DNA of 64,000 nt from JAVJRN01 sp040218415 (GCA_040218415.1 JAVJRN010000059.1:1-64000), one strand, 5' to 3'; shown: positions 35,981-44,946, counted from the first letter of the stretch. Numbers and translations are program-made. The notes: generated from the sequence alone by a model not told the origin.

Positions 35981-36361
35981 TTATTCAAATTCAATCATGA
36001 TGATTCTAATGTCCAGGTCTAATGCGTCGCTATAATCCTCAATTATTTCTTGCATGTCTTCGTCATCAGGATCGCACTGCCATTTTATTTCTATTTCCAT
36101 TTTATTTCTAAGCTTTTTCACCAACTTAAATAGTGTGAATAAGGCCTTGGAGGTACTTGAATTAAAATGAACCAAGGAAATTTCTATTAATAAATTCTCT
36201 AGATTTCGAGTACTCATTGATTCAAAAAGCTCAAAAACAGGTTGGTAAAATTTTGGGGTATCCTCAGGTATTGATACGCCGGTGATAGAAAAATACTTTT
36301 CTTCAGGATCGAAAATTATTGCCGGGGTAAATGCCGTTGAATTAATTACTAGTTCTTTCAT
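35981..36361 (-). CDS. SiaC-family regulatory phosphoprotein (DUF1987)
   Basis: At 126 residues it matches DUF1987/SiaC: an N-terminal TPAIIFDPEEKYFSITGVSI, then PEDTPKFYQPVFELFE, HFNSSTSKALFTLFKLVKKL, and a C-terminal IEIKWQCDPDDEDMQEIIED. In Pseudomonas SiaC a threonine in the equivalent of the FNSSTSK stretch (here residues 66-72) is phosphorylated by the SiaB kinase and dephosphorylated by the SiaA PP2C phosphatase; the phospho-state controls a diguanylate cyclase. Here it leads an operon with a PP2C phosphatase, but no SiaB-type kinase or GGDEF protein is adjacent. It is the first gene of the six-gene unit. Confidence 0.88.
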   Translation of the reverse strand: MKELVINSTAFTPAIIFDPEEKYFSITGVSIPEDTPKFYQPVFELFESMSTRNLENLLIEISLVHFNSSTSKALFTLFKLVKKLRNKMEIEIKWQCDPDDEDMQEIIEDYSDALDLDIRIIMIEFE

Positions 36362-36945
36362 ATTCAGCCGCTTAATAGAATGATAACTTGATTCGAAAGT
36401 ACTCGTGATGTCAACCTTAATAGAATAAGTAAAACCCCTAATTCTTAGGGTAGTCAGTTTAATTTAGGCTTACAATCAATCAATAGCGCAATAAAATGCA
36501 ATTTAAAATGTAAATAATACAATAAAAATAGTACAGCGAAATTGGGAATAGGTTAGAAGGAATACAAAAAATCAAACTTCCAGATGGAGTTATGAGGGAA
36601 TATGTTCTTGATCTTTCCTTGTTGTATTCACCTATAAAATTCTTTGGATAACTAAGAGGTTGATCGCTGAAATATCATTGGTATAGGTAACGCTGTAAGT
36701 TGTTTACTAGCGTTTTACAATAACTATATATGCAATTATTGGCTGTAATTGATCCAGAATGAAAAACCTTACTGTAAGTTTTTAATGGTAGGAGAGAAGA
36801 TCATAAAAGCTGATCTGTTTAATATGACTTATTTCGATAATGTTTAATGGTCGTTTTAGCACTTTTTAGCTCAAAGTTCAAACATAATGAGAGAGAGTAT
36901 TTTTTTCGTTTGTTGAAAATAAGTGTGATTGCTGAAATACCTAAA
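36362..36945. other. 584-bp gene-free region upstream of the SiaC-type operon
   Basis: No coding frame is supported. The AT-rich part near 36362-36560 should contain the minus-strand promoter of the SiaC-like operon. The rest, up to the tRNA-linked repeats, shows no recognisable gene, terminator or repeat. Confidence 0.4.
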
Positions 36946-37180
36946 AACCTGATAATTTACGCTATCAGGTTTAATACTCCTCCTCTTGTGGGCGGACGGC
37001 CAGTCCTCGAACAATTTTGAGCTGACCTTGAATATTTAAGTCATAAAAAAACCTGACAACTTTCGCTATCAGGTTTAATGCTTTTTCTTTTGTGGGCTGA
37101 CGGCCAGTCCTCGAACAATTTTGCGTCGACCTTGAATATTTAAGTCATAAAAAAACCTGATAACTTTCGCTATCAGGTCT
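36946..37180 (-). repeat. 104-bp tandem repeat derived from the tRNA-Asn 3' end and terminator
   Basis: Three hairpins of the form (A)CCTGATA...TATCAGG(T) begin near 36948, 37052 and 37156, exactly 104 bp apart. Between them lie two similar spacers sharing a GACGGCCAGTCCTCGAACAA segment and TTGAATATTTAAGTCATAA. Where each spacer meets its hairpin, the sequence resembles the end of the adjacent tRNA (CTCCTCCTCTTG-GGC in the first spacer, degraded in the second). The array looks like repeated duplication of the tRNA tail with its terminator. Such tRNA-tail duplications often mark integration sites. Confidence 0.75.
37150..37180 (-). terminator. terminator of tRNA-Asn
   Basis: On the minus strand CCTGATA pairs with TATCAGG around a GCGAAAGT loop, followed by a T-run (the complement of the A-stretch at 37149-37155). 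It begins about 8 bases after the tRNA 3' end. Confidence 0.8.
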
Positions 37181-37184
37181 TTTG

Positions 37185-37258
37185 CTCCTCCTCTTGGGCT
37201 CGAACCAAGGACCCTCTGATTAACAGTCAGATGCTCTAACCAGCTGAGCTAAGGAGGA
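37185..37258 (-). tRNA. tRNA-Asn (GUU)
   Basis: Minus-strand cloverleaf of 74 bases. The acceptor TCCTCCT pairs with AGGAGGA, with discriminator G. The D arm reads AGCTCAGCTGGTTAGAGC, the anticodon arm TCTGACTGTTAATCAGA with anticodon GTT, and the T arm GGTTCGAGCC. The CCA end is not encoded. A terminator hairpin follows, and duplicated tail fragments lie downstream. Confidence 0.95.
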
Positions 37259-37506
37259 ATATCCTTTAAAAAGGAGTGCAAATGTATTTTTTCTATTTGA
37301 ATTCTTGCAAGCCTTTCCAATAAATTTTTTCAAAAAATCAACTTATGTCAATTTGTAAGCAAAAGCAGCCAGTATGACAGGCTTTATTCATCAAAATTCT
37401 TGAAATAATGACAAAATGGCGCTTTTTAAATCTGTTTTTTTGTTTGGTACAGATTTCGTTTTTCTCTTGGCGTAAATGATTTTATAAACTTTAAACAATT
37501 ATTACC

Positions 37507-37938
37507 ATGACACTAGTAAAATATAATCCAAGAGACTACCGCCCAGCAACGTTTAGCAACTTCATTGACAAGTTCTTCAATGAGGACTTTTATGGGAATA
37601 AGGAGGCAGCTTCATTTTCTCCGAAAGTAGATATTGCTGAAACAGAAAAAGAATTTGAAGTCCAATTTCATATTCCAGGAATGAAGAAAGAGGATATCAA
37701 AATCGACTTAGAAAAAGACCGTTTAACCGTAAGCGGTGAAAGAAAACTCAAGCAAGAAAAAACTGAAAAAAACTTTCACAGCGTAGAAAGTTATTATGGG
37801 ACTTTTCATAGATCGTTTTTTCTGCCTGACACAGTCAATGTAGAAAAAATCGATGCGTCTTACCAAGATGGCATTTTGACGGTCATTCTTCCGAAAGATG
37901 CCAAGAAAGAAGCAAAAAAGACCATTGCGATCAAGTAA
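37507..37938 (+). CDS. small heat shock protein, Hsp20 family
   Basis: At 143 residues it has a short N-terminal arm (MTLVKYNPRDYRP, then FSNFIDKFFNEDFYG). The alpha-crystallin domain runs over about residues 38-135 (SPKVDIAETEKEFEVQFHIP, KIDLEKDRLTVSGERK, RSFFLPDTVNVEKIDASYQD) and ends with GILTVILPK, the conserved A-x-x-x-(G)-x-L hallmark. It is an ATP-independent holdase that binds unfolding proteins in the cytoplasm. It is a single-gene unit with its own terminator 25 bp after the stop codon. Confidence 0.95.
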   Translation: MTLVKYNPRDYRPATFSNFIDKFFNEDFYGNKEAASFSPKVDIAETEKEFEVQFHIPGMKKEDIKIDLEKDRLTVSGERKLKQEKTEKNFHSVESYYGTFHRSFFLPDTVNVEKIDASYQDGILTVILPKDAKKEAKKTIAIK

Positions 37939-37962
37939 GTTGAAGCCGAGTCATGATTTTTT

Positions 37963-37992
37963 AAAAGGCGGATTAATAAGTCCGCCTTTTTG
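37963..37992 (+). terminator. terminator after the Hsp20 gene
   Basis: AAAAGGCGGA (37963-37972) pairs perfectly with TCCGCCTTTT (37981-37990) and runs into Ts. Confidence 0.9.
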
Positions 37993-38096
37993 TTAATAAT
38001 TGTTAAGCGCTGTGACCATTAGCCGATAACTAACGTACTAATGAACAAATACGCTAAATAAATAGTAATAAATACAAGAATATTAAAACGACTAAT

Positions 38097-39581
38097 ATGA
38101 ATAAAAAAATGTTTTTTGGTATGGTGATTTCCTCCTTTTTAGGAGCAGTCATCGCCTTAGGAGGATACCAGTTGGTTTTGGAGGAGCAATCACAAAATGT
38201 TATCAATACAACCAACGCGGAAAGTCCAATAGCTTTGACCAACTATGTTTTCGATTCGACAGATTTCGTAGTACCAGAAGGTCTTAATTTTGTTTATGCA
38301 GCCAAGTCTGCAACACAAGCGGTTGTTCACATAAAAACAAAGTATAATGCGACAAGAGCCAGTGGAAACAACCCGATGGATCAGTTTTTTAGAGAATATT
38401 TTGGTGAAAGATATGACCAACAGCGTCCTCCAGGGATGGGAGCAGGTTCAGGAGTGATCGTAACCGCCGATGGCTATATTGCCACAAATAATCATGTAGT
38501 GGAAGACGCTGATGAGATTGAAGTATTGCTCAATGATAATAGAAGCTACTCGGCTACTGTTATTGGATTGGATCCTGACACGGATCTCGCTTTATTGAAA
38601 ATAGATGAAACAAACCTTCCTTACGCTAATTTTGGTGACTCTGAAAACATCCAAATTGGAGAATGGGTATTAGCCATTGGTAATCCTTTTGAATTCAGAA
38701 GTACTGTTACGGCAGGTATTGTCAGTGCCAAAGCCAGAAATATCAATATTTTGGCCAGAGGTGGCAGCAACACAAGAATAGAAGCATTTATACAAACGGA
38801 TGCAGCGGTAAATCCAGGCAACTCAGGAGGTGCTTTAGTTAACCTTAAAGGGGAGTTGGTAGGTATCAATACTGCGATAGCATCACCTACGGGGGCTTTT
38901 GCTGGTTATTCATTTGCAGTTCCTGCAACTTTAGTTAAAAAAGTCATCTTTGATTTGAAGGATTTTGGGGCTGTTCAGCGCCCATTGCTAGGTATCAGAA
39001 TAAGCGATGTAAATGCACAGCTTGCAGAGGAGAAAAACTTGAAAGTAGTCAAAGGTGTCTATGTGGCCAGCGTGGGAGAAGAATCTTCAGCCTTTGATGC
39101 AGGTCTAGAATCGGACGATGTTATCATTGCTATAGATGGGAAAAAGGTAACGAACACAGCACAGCTACAGGAACAAGTAGCCATGAACAGTCCTGGGGAT
39201 AAAATAGAGGTTACTTTTATCAGAGATGGAAAGACCAAAACTACCATTGCTACTTTAAAAAATGCGTTAAATACCACAGAAGTAGTGAAAGCAGAGACTG
39301 CCAAATCTTTTAGAGTGGAAGGCGCAGTGCTTGCACCCGTAAATGTTGAATTAAAGGAAAAGCTAAACATAGAAGGAGGGTTGCAGATACAGGAAGTTGA
39401 ATCTGGCAAGTGGAAAGATGCTGGTATTGAAAAGGGATTTATAGTAACGAAAATAGATCGCAGACCCATCGGATCCGTAAAAGATTTAACGGCCGCCTTA
39501 AATAATGCGAGAGGTGAAGGCACCCTGATAGAAGGAATATATCCTAATGGAGAAAAGGCCTATTATGGACTAGGTTGGTAA
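38097..39581 (+). CDS. HtrA/Deg-family periplasmic serine protease
   Basis: A 494-residue protease with an N-terminal membrane anchor or signal (FFGMVISSFLGAVIALGGYQ) and a trypsin-like domain. The catalytic His lies in TNNHVVEDAD, the Asp in DPDTDLALLKI and the Ser in NPGNSGGALV. Two PDZ domains follow (about residues 295-385 with GIRISDVNAQ and VYVASVGEESSAFDAG; about 400-490 with GGLQIQEVESG). It degrades or refolds misfolded envelope proteins. The two-PDZ form fits DegQ/DegP; which one is not decidable. It follows an Hsp20 gene, a stress-related neighbour in its own unit. Confidence 0.93.
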   Translation: MNKKMFFGMVISSFLGAVIALGGYQLVLEEQSQNVINTTNAESPIALTNYVFDSTDFVVPEGLNFVYAAKSATQAVVHIKTKYNATRASGNNPMDQFFREYFGERYDQQRPPGMGAGSGVIVTADGYIATNNHVVEDADEIEVLLNDNRSYSATVIGLDPDTDLALLKIDETNLPYANFGDSENIQIGEWVLAIGNPFEFRSTVTAGIVSAKARNINILARGGSNTRIEAFIQTDAAVNPGNSGGALVNLKGELVGINTAIASPTGAFAGYSFAVPATLVKKVIFDLKDFGAVQRPLLGIRISDVNAQLAEEKNLKVVKGVYVASVGEESSAFDAGLESDDVIIAIDGKKVTNTAQLQEQVAMNSPGDKIEVTFIRDGKTKTTIATLKNALNTTEVVKAETAKSFRVEGAVLAPVNVELKEKLNIEGGLQIQEVESGKWKDAGIEKGFIVTKIDRRPIGSVKDLTAALNNARGEGTLIEGIYPNGEKAYYGLGW

Positions 39582-39612
39582 AAATTGAGTATTGTTTAGG
39601 TTAGTTGAGAAG

Positions 39613-39640
39613 CCGTCCGCAGTTTGTGGGCGGTTTTTTT
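39613..39640 (+). terminator. terminator after the HtrA-type protease gene
   Basis: CCGTCCGCA (39613-39621) pairs with TGTGGGCGG (39625-39633) over nine bases with two G-T wobbles, followed by seven Ts. Confidence 0.8.
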
Positions 39641-39746
39641 ATAACCAAAAGTTGAAGGATACTCCTCACCAAAATGCGACAATCATGGTCTTCTGGTTCA
39701 AGGATTCTATAGCTTTGCGGTCACAACACTTTAACCCATTTTTATC

Positions 39747-41291
39747 ATGAAAACCCCCATTGATATTTCAAAAACTTTAGCTGGGCTCGGCATTGAAGCG
39801 GCTAACCCAGGTGCTGCAATCGGTGGCAAGTGGATTGCGACACGCGGTAAGCAAATCTCCTCATTTTCTCCAGTAGACGGTAAGGTCATTGCTAGTGTGA
39901 CGCTAGCTGAGGAAGATGCTTATGAAAAAGTCATAAAGTCAGCTCAAGAAGCTTTTAAAACTTGGCGAATGAAGCCTGCTCCACAAAGGGGTGAAATTGT
40001 GCGCCAGATCGGTGATGAATTGAGAAAAAAGAAAGATCACCTCGGTGCTTTGGTGTCTTACGAAATGGGCAAATCCCTACAAGAAGGGCTGGGAGAAGTG
40101 CAAGAAATGATAGATATATGTGATTTTGCCGTCGGCTTGTCGCGGCAGCTTTACGGACTGACCATGCATTCTGAGCGTCCTTTACATCGTATGTACGAGC
40201 AATATCATCCAGTAGGTCTAGTTGGCATTATTTCAGCATTTAACTTCCCTGTGGCTGTTTGGTCTTGGAATGCGGCGTTGGCTTGGGTTTGTGGAGATGT
40301 TTGTATCTGGAAACCCTCTGAAAAAGTGCCATTGTCTGCCATCGCTTGTCAGAAGATCGCCGAAGCTGTTTTTGCGAAAAATGATGTACATCCCGGCGTT
40401 TGCAGCTTGATAATAGGAGATGCCGAAATAGGGAAGAAAATGGCTAGTGATAGCCGAATTCCTTTAATTTCAGCAACGGGTTCTACCAGAATGGGTAAAG
40501 CGGTAGGCGAGGCTGTTGGCCGAAGACTCGGAAAAACAATTCTGGAGCTTGGCGGAAACAATGCCATTATTATTACTGAAAATGCCGACTTGGATATTGC
40601 TATTCCCGGTGCTGTTTTTGGTGCTGTGGGGACGGCTGGTCAAAGATGTACTTCAACAAGAAGACTAATCATTCATGAAAGTATGTTTGAAGAAATGAAA
40701 GAGCGGCTAGTTAAAGCTTATGGTCAGCTAAGAATCGGGGATCCATTGGACGAAAACAACCATGTAGGTCCGCTGATCGATACTGATGCAGTGAAAATGT
40801 ATGAGGATGCATTGGTCAAAATTGCGCAAGAAGGTGGCAAAACGGTCATAGCCGGAGAAGTGCTCTCTGGAGAAAAATATGCCTCTGGATGCTATGTGAA
40901 ACCAGCAATTTATGAAGTGGAAAGCACTTATGAAATAGTTCGTAACGAGACATTTGCACCTATTTTATATTTGATCAAATACTCCACGTTAGAAGAAGCT
41001 ATCTCTATGCAAAATGATGTGCCGCAAGGCTTATCATCTGCGATCATGACGACCAACATGCGTGAGGCAGAATTATTCCTTTCGGTTGCGGGATCAGATT
41101 GTGGGATTGCGAACGTAAACATCGGAACCTCCGGTGCGGAAATCGGTGGAGCTTTTGGTGGTGAAAAAGAAACTGGCGGTGGACGAGAGTCTGGCTCTGA
41201 TGCTTGGAAAGCCTACATGCGCCGGCAGACCAACACCATCAATTACTCTAAGGAATTGCCTTTGGCGCAAGGCATTAAATTTGAGCTCTAA
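39747..41291 (+). CDS. aldehyde dehydrogenase, ALDH7 (alpha-aminoadipate semialdehyde dehydrogenase-like)
   Basis: At 514 residues it has the ALDH7/antiquitin pattern, including AFNFPVAVWSWNAALAWVCG, the cofactor-site GSTRMGKAVGEAV, the general base ELGGNNAIII and the nucleophile GTAGQRCTSTRR. The C-terminal region is GGAFGGEKETGGGRESGSDA. ALDH7 enzymes oxidise L-alpha-aminoadipic semialdehyde (lysine degradation) and related aldehydes such as betaine aldehyde. Other lysine degradation genes are not adjacent, so the substrate is inferred from the family only. It is monocistronic by position. Confidence 0.9.
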   Translation: MKTPIDISKTLAGLGIEAANPGAAIGGKWIATRGKQISSFSPVDGKVIASVTLAEEDAYEKVIKSAQEAFKTWRMKPAPQRGEIVRQIGDELRKKKDHLGALVSYEMGKSLQEGLGEVQEMIDICDFAVGLSRQLYGLTMHSERPLHRMYEQYHPVGLVGIISAFNFPVAVWSWNAALAWVCGDVCIWKPSEKVPLSAIACQKIAEAVFAKNDVHPGVCSLIIGDAEIGKKMASDSRIPLISATGSTRMGKAVGEAVGRRLGKTILELGGNNAIIITENADLDIAIPGAVFGAVGTAGQRCTSTRRLIIHESMFEEMKERLVKAYGQLRIGDPLDENNHVGPLIDTDAVKMYEDALVKIAQEGGKTVIAGEVLSGEKYASGCYVKPAIYEVESTYEIVRNETFAPILYLIKYSTLEEAISMQNDVPQGLSSAIMTTNMREAELFLSVAGSDCGIANVNIGTSGAEIGGAFGGEKETGGGRESGSDAWKAYMRRQTNTINYSKELPLAQGIKFEL

Positions 41292-41427
41292 GGCACTCGT
41301 TATTTTTTAGTGTTTTAGAATTGCCCTCCCCTGAGTCTCTTGAACTATTTCGGGTTGGAACATTCAATCGAATAAATTATAAATCTTACGTAATGTGCGT
41401 ATCTTCATGGTGTGCACATTTTTATTT

Positions 41428-41877
41428 ATGCTAAGTAAAATTCAAATACATCAGGCATGTTTTGCGCATATCAAAGAGCGATTAACGAACATGACAGAAC
41501 AAATGCGGCAATTTCAGTTGGCTTCTAATGAAGACACGAAAAGCAGCATGGGCGACAAGTATGAGACGAGTCGAGAAATGATCAATCTTGAAAAAGAGAA
41601 AGTCGCTGGTCAGTTGAATGAAATGTCAAAACTAAAGGCGACTTTGGATGGCATTGACCCAACAAAGGTTTTTGAAAAAGCGCAATTGGGTAGTTTGATT
41701 GAAACCAACCACGGGCTCATTTATATAAGTGTAGGATTAGGTCAGCTGAAAGTTGGTGGTGAAAATATCATCATCATTTCTGCAGTATCGCCTTTGGGTC
41801 AACTGCTTTTGAATAAAAAGCAAGGCGAAAAAGTCAGTTTCGGACCAAGAAATTATGAATTAGTGACTATCCAGTAA
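41428..41877 (+). CDS. GreA/GreB C-terminal-like protein
   Basis: About 149 residues from ATG 41428 (the frame opens at a GTG 33 bases earlier). The N-terminal half is a helical coiled coil (CFAHIKERLTNMTEQMRQFQ, then SSMGDKYETSREMINLEKEK). The C-terminal half resembles the FKBP-like domain of GreA: GSLIETNHGLIYIS, then ISAVSPLGQLLLNKKQGEKV and a final YELVTIQ, comparable to the SPL-x-x-LLGK-x-x-GD segment of GreA. Bacteroidota homologues are sometimes mislabelled 3-oxoacyl-ACP synthase. A role at the RNA polymerase secondary channel is inferred; the acidic tip typical of GreA is not obvious. Confidence 0.75.
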   Translation: MLSKIQIHQACFAHIKERLTNMTEQMRQFQLASNEDTKSSMGDKYETSREMINLEKEKVAGQLNEMSKLKATLDGIDPTKVFEKAQLGSLIETNHGLIYISVGLGQLKVGGENIIIISAVSPLGQLLLNKKQGEKVSFGPRNYELVTIQ

Positions 41878-42051
41878 TTCATTTTTTGACCTTGAAGAAG
41901 TGTGATTTTTTGAAAAGTCTTTGATTGTCACAGGCTTTGTCCTAGAGCGAATACATTTTGCCAACCAGTATTTATAAAAAAATACTTTGTAATAGGAAAA
42001 CAGACGGGCGACAATGTGCTGGATAGTCAGGAACTTTTAACCAAACTTTGC

Positions 42052-42552
42052 TTAAAGCTCCAAGTCAGTCACCACTTTTTTAATATTAAAGTCTACTTCT
42101 CCAGATACAGTGATGTACTCCTCTTCAGGACCTTTTCTTTGGCCATATTTTAAGTAGGACTTCCATACATGGTTGGCGTACCATTCGGGCTCCTCGGCCC
42201 ATCGTTTATCTTTCGATTTTCTCGATTCGAACGTAGTTCGTTCTAGCTCAACAAAGATTTTTTTATCATATTCTGATCTTATGGAGGCCGCATAAAAGGC
42301 AAACAATCCTTCCACAATTTTCACATCGGCTTTTGATCGCTCCATAGCAGACATCAAATTGTCCCATTTGATGGTGCTTGGCCTTTCCCAGTCGGGAACG
42401 CCTTCAACCATCGCCAAAGAAATTACCGGTTTTACAAAGTCGTCTTGACAAAAAATATGCACTGATTTTCTCGACTTTTCGAAATACTTTTTAAGTTTTT
42501 CTGCCAACGTTGATTTTCCAGCACGACTTACGCCCCCGATTCCAATGATCAT
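42052..42552 (-). CDS. uridine kinase-like P-loop nucleoside kinase
   Basis: A 166-residue P-loop kinase. Walker A is GIGGVSRAGKSTLAEKL at the N-terminus. A substrate-site motif, FCQDDFVKP, follows, then WERPSTIKWDNLM and VKIVEGLFAFYA (Walker B-like strand with Glu). Its size and the QDDF-x-K-P motif resemble uridine kinase and nicotinamide riboside kinase-like enzymes, so it probably phosphorylates a small nucleoside or sugar hydroxyl. The exact substrate is unknown. It is read in the same direction as the ABC exporter gene, starting 54 bp upstream of that gene's stop-side end, but is downstream of it in transcription. Confidence 0.75.
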   Translation of the reverse strand: MIIGIGGVSRAGKSTLAEKLKKYFEKSRKSVHIFCQDDFVKPVISLAMVEGVPDWERPSTIKWDNLMSAMERSKADVKIVEGLFAFYAASIRSEYDKKIFVELERTTFESRKSKDKRWAEEPEWYANHVWKSYLKYGQRKGPEEEYITVSGEVDFNIKKVVTDLEL

Positions 42553-42605
42553 AGTTTATAGAAGTTAGTGATATAGCCAGTATTTTTTTACCGTGTAAAA
42601 GACCG

Positions 42606-44342
42606 TCAAATTCTGGCTTGATAGGTATATAGTTGATAATACCTACCCTCTAATTTAATCAAATCATCGTGAGTTCCACGCTCTACAACCGATCCGTTTT
42701 CTATGACCATTATTTGATTGGCGTTGCGAATGGTGCTTAATCTGTGGGCTATCACAAAAGACGTTCTGCCTTTCATCAGCCTTGCAAGGCTTTCTTGAAT
42801 GTAAGTTTCACTTTCTGTATCGAGATTAGAAGTGGCCTCATCAAGAATTAAAATTCTAGGATCTGCCAATATCGCTCGCGCAATGGCAATTCTTTGTCTT
42901 TGTCCGCCAGAAAGTTTTACACCTCGCTCACCTATCAGGGTATTGAGTCCATCGTCGAATCTGTCAGTAAACTCGTTGACATGGGCTGCTTTTACCGCTT
43001 CTTCCAGTTGTGCATTGGTGGCTTCAGGCCTTGGGAAAAGAATATTTTCTTTGATTGTACCTTCAAAAAGGAAATCATCCTGTAGCACTACGCCGAGTTG
43101 GCTTCTGTAGCTCTCAAGTGACACCTGAGCTAAGTCTTGCCCATCAATGGTGATTACCCCACTGTCAGGATTGAGAAATGAAGCAGCCAATCCTGCAAGG
43201 GTTGACTTACCTGAGCCAGAAGTGCCAACCAAAGCCGTGATCGATCCTGCCGGGGCGTCAAAGCTTACATTACGAACCACATCTTTAGTTTCTTCATAGG
43301 CAAAACTGACATCTTTAAAAATAACGTCACCTTTGATCTGTGGAATTTTAATGTTTCGAACCGTTCCGTCATCTTCCGGTTCCATGTTCATGATCTCTTC
43401 CGTTCGGTCAAGTCCCGCAAAAGCCTCAGTGAGTTGACTCCCGATGTTACTCATTTGTACAATAGGTGCAATCATAAAACCGAGATATAAAGTAAATGCT
43501 AAGAAATCGCCCAAAGTAATATTGCCTTCGATGATCATATAACCACCAATCCCCATGATTCCAGTACTCGCTATACCTAAAAGCAACGTTGCAGAACTGG
43601 TAATGAGGCTTGTAGAGGTTAAACTTTTCTTGACATTGAGAAACAGCTTTTCTACGCCATCGGCAAAAGTTTTAACTTCTTGCTCTTCCGCATTAAAGCC
43701 TTTGATTACCCGAATGCCACTGAGTGTTTCGCTCAATCTGCCTGTGACTTCTGCATTTATTTTACCTCTTTCTCTAAAAATAGGGCGGATGTAGCCAAAT
43801 GCCTTTAGACTAATCACCCCAAATATTGACACAGGCACTAAGACATAGAGTGTCATCATGGGGCTAATGTTGATCAAAAGAAATAAGGAAGCGATAGCGG
43901 TTAAAACACCTCCAAAAAGTTGGACGAGTCCTGTACCGACCAAATTCCGCACGCCTTCCACATCGGTCATGATGCGGGAGACGAGTTCGCCACTTTTGGT
44001 ATTGTCAAAAAACCGGAGCGGTAAGTAAATTATATGTTTTTGTACTTTGGAGCGCAGCTCAGCTATTAAATGCTGGGCTTCTACGCTTAAAATTTTGGTC
44101 AAAAGGAAAGACGTAATCGACTGAACGATAATGGACGCAAGTACTGCGAGAACCAATATTTTGAGCATTTCAAGATCGCCATTGGCAATCACATTGTCCA
44201 TAAGATATTTGCTGGCTCCAGGGAGGACTAGACTTGCCGCTCTACTAATGATGATCAGCACCAACCCAACCGCTACTATTTTACGCCTTGGCCAGATAAT
44301 CGTTTTGAAAACGCTGGCCAGACTCACTTTTGATTTACTCAT
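42606..44342 (-). CDS. MsbA-type ABC exporter (fused permease and ATPase)
   Basis: At 578 residues it has six transmembrane helices in the first about 320 residues (for example IVAVGLVLIIISRAASLVLP). A nucleotide-binding domain follows, with Walker A in ALVGTSGSGKSTLAG, the Q loop in GVVLQDDFLF, the signature LSGGQRQRIAIARA, Walker B in ILILDEATSNLD and the H loop in FVIAHRLSTIR. The half-transporter works as a homodimer exporting lipids or hydrophobic compounds. Substrate cannot be inferred from neighbours. Confidence 0.93.
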   Translation of the reverse strand: MSKSKVSLASVFKTIIWPRRKIVAVGLVLIIISRAASLVLPGASKYLMDNVIANGDLEMLKILVLAVLASIIVQSITSFLLTKILSVEAQHLIAELRSKVQKHIIYLPLRFFDNTKSGELVSRIMTDVEGVRNLVGTGLVQLFGGVLTAIASLFLLINISPMMTLYVLVPVSIFGVISLKAFGYIRPIFRERGKINAEVTGRLSETLSGIRVIKGFNAEEQEVKTFADGVEKLFLNVKKSLTSTSLITSSATLLLGIASTGIMGIGGYMIIEGNITLGDFLAFTLYLGFMIAPIVQMSNIGSQLTEAFAGLDRTEEIMNMEPEDDGTVRNIKIPQIKGDVIFKDVSFAYEETKDVVRNVSFDAPAGSITALVGTSGSGKSTLAGLAASFLNPDSGVITIDGQDLAQVSLESYRSQLGVVLQDDFLFEGTIKENILFPRPEATNAQLEEAVKAAHVNEFTDRFDDGLNTLIGERGVKLSGGQRQRIAIARAILADPRILILDEATSNLDTESETYIQESLARLMKGRTSFVIAHRLSTIRNANQIMVIENGSVVERGTHDDLIKLEGRYYQLYTYQARI

Positions 44343-44448
44343 AGAATGTAATTAACAAGACCTGAACTACAATTCCATGTGATAGTTTCAATCTTGTGAA
44401 TACGTCGTTTGTTTTGGGTGAATATTTTATCTGAACTTAAAAAAGAGT

Positions 44449-44946
44449 TTATTTAAGCGAACCTGCAGAAAATTTGCCAGAAAATGATTTTGGAAAGGGG
44501 TCTCCTAGAACAGTGCTGTCCGCGTCATATTGATAATATGGACGCAAAGTGACGTCCACATCAACTTGCCATTGGTTGCCGTCTTTCTTGCCGGATATGG
44601 TGCCATTGGTAATCATCACAGAATCGATATGCATACAAAAACAGACGTATTGGTAAGAAAATTTCAGATGAGACAAGTCGCTATCTTTCAACTCAAAAGC
44701 ATTCGACGGTGAGGGTATTTCAAAAAATATATTTTCTTCAAACTCATCATCAGCGATGTTTTCTTGATCTGCCGCTTGATAATAATGATGAAAAACAAGG
44801 TTGTTTCCAATAACAACAGATTGCATGTCATCATTTAATTGAGCATTGTCAAAATATCTGTTTCGAGTGAGTGCTGTGTTTTCATCATCACAAGAAGTCC
44901 AAGTAAACGATAAAATGACGAAGATTAATCCTAGAAGTTTATTCAT
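44449..44946 (-). CDS. hypothetical lipoprotein
   Basis: About 165 residues from ATG 44946. The frame is open 96 bases further upstream, but the residues there do not look secretory. MNKLLGLIFVILSFTWTSC is a lipoprotein signal peptide with the lipidated cysteine at position 19, followed by DDEN, a charged stretch of the kind seen in Bacteroidota surface-exposed lipoproteins. The mature part is beta-rich with no recognised domain; two cysteines (YVCFCMHI) lie near the middle. Function unknown. Confidence 0.75.
   Translation of the reverse strand: MNKLLGLIFVILSFTWTSCDDENTALTRNRYFDNAQLNDDMQSVVIGNNLVFHHYYQAADQENIADDEFEENIFFEIPSPSNAFELKDSDLSHLKFSYQYVCFCMHIDSVMITNGTISGKKDGNQWQVDVDVTLRPYYQYDADSTVLGDPFPKSFSGKFSAGSLK

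Noticed and set aside
36946..37180. CRISPR array
   Set aside because: Only three units of 104-bp spacing with similar, not unique, spacers and a terminator-like hairpin; no cas genes are present.
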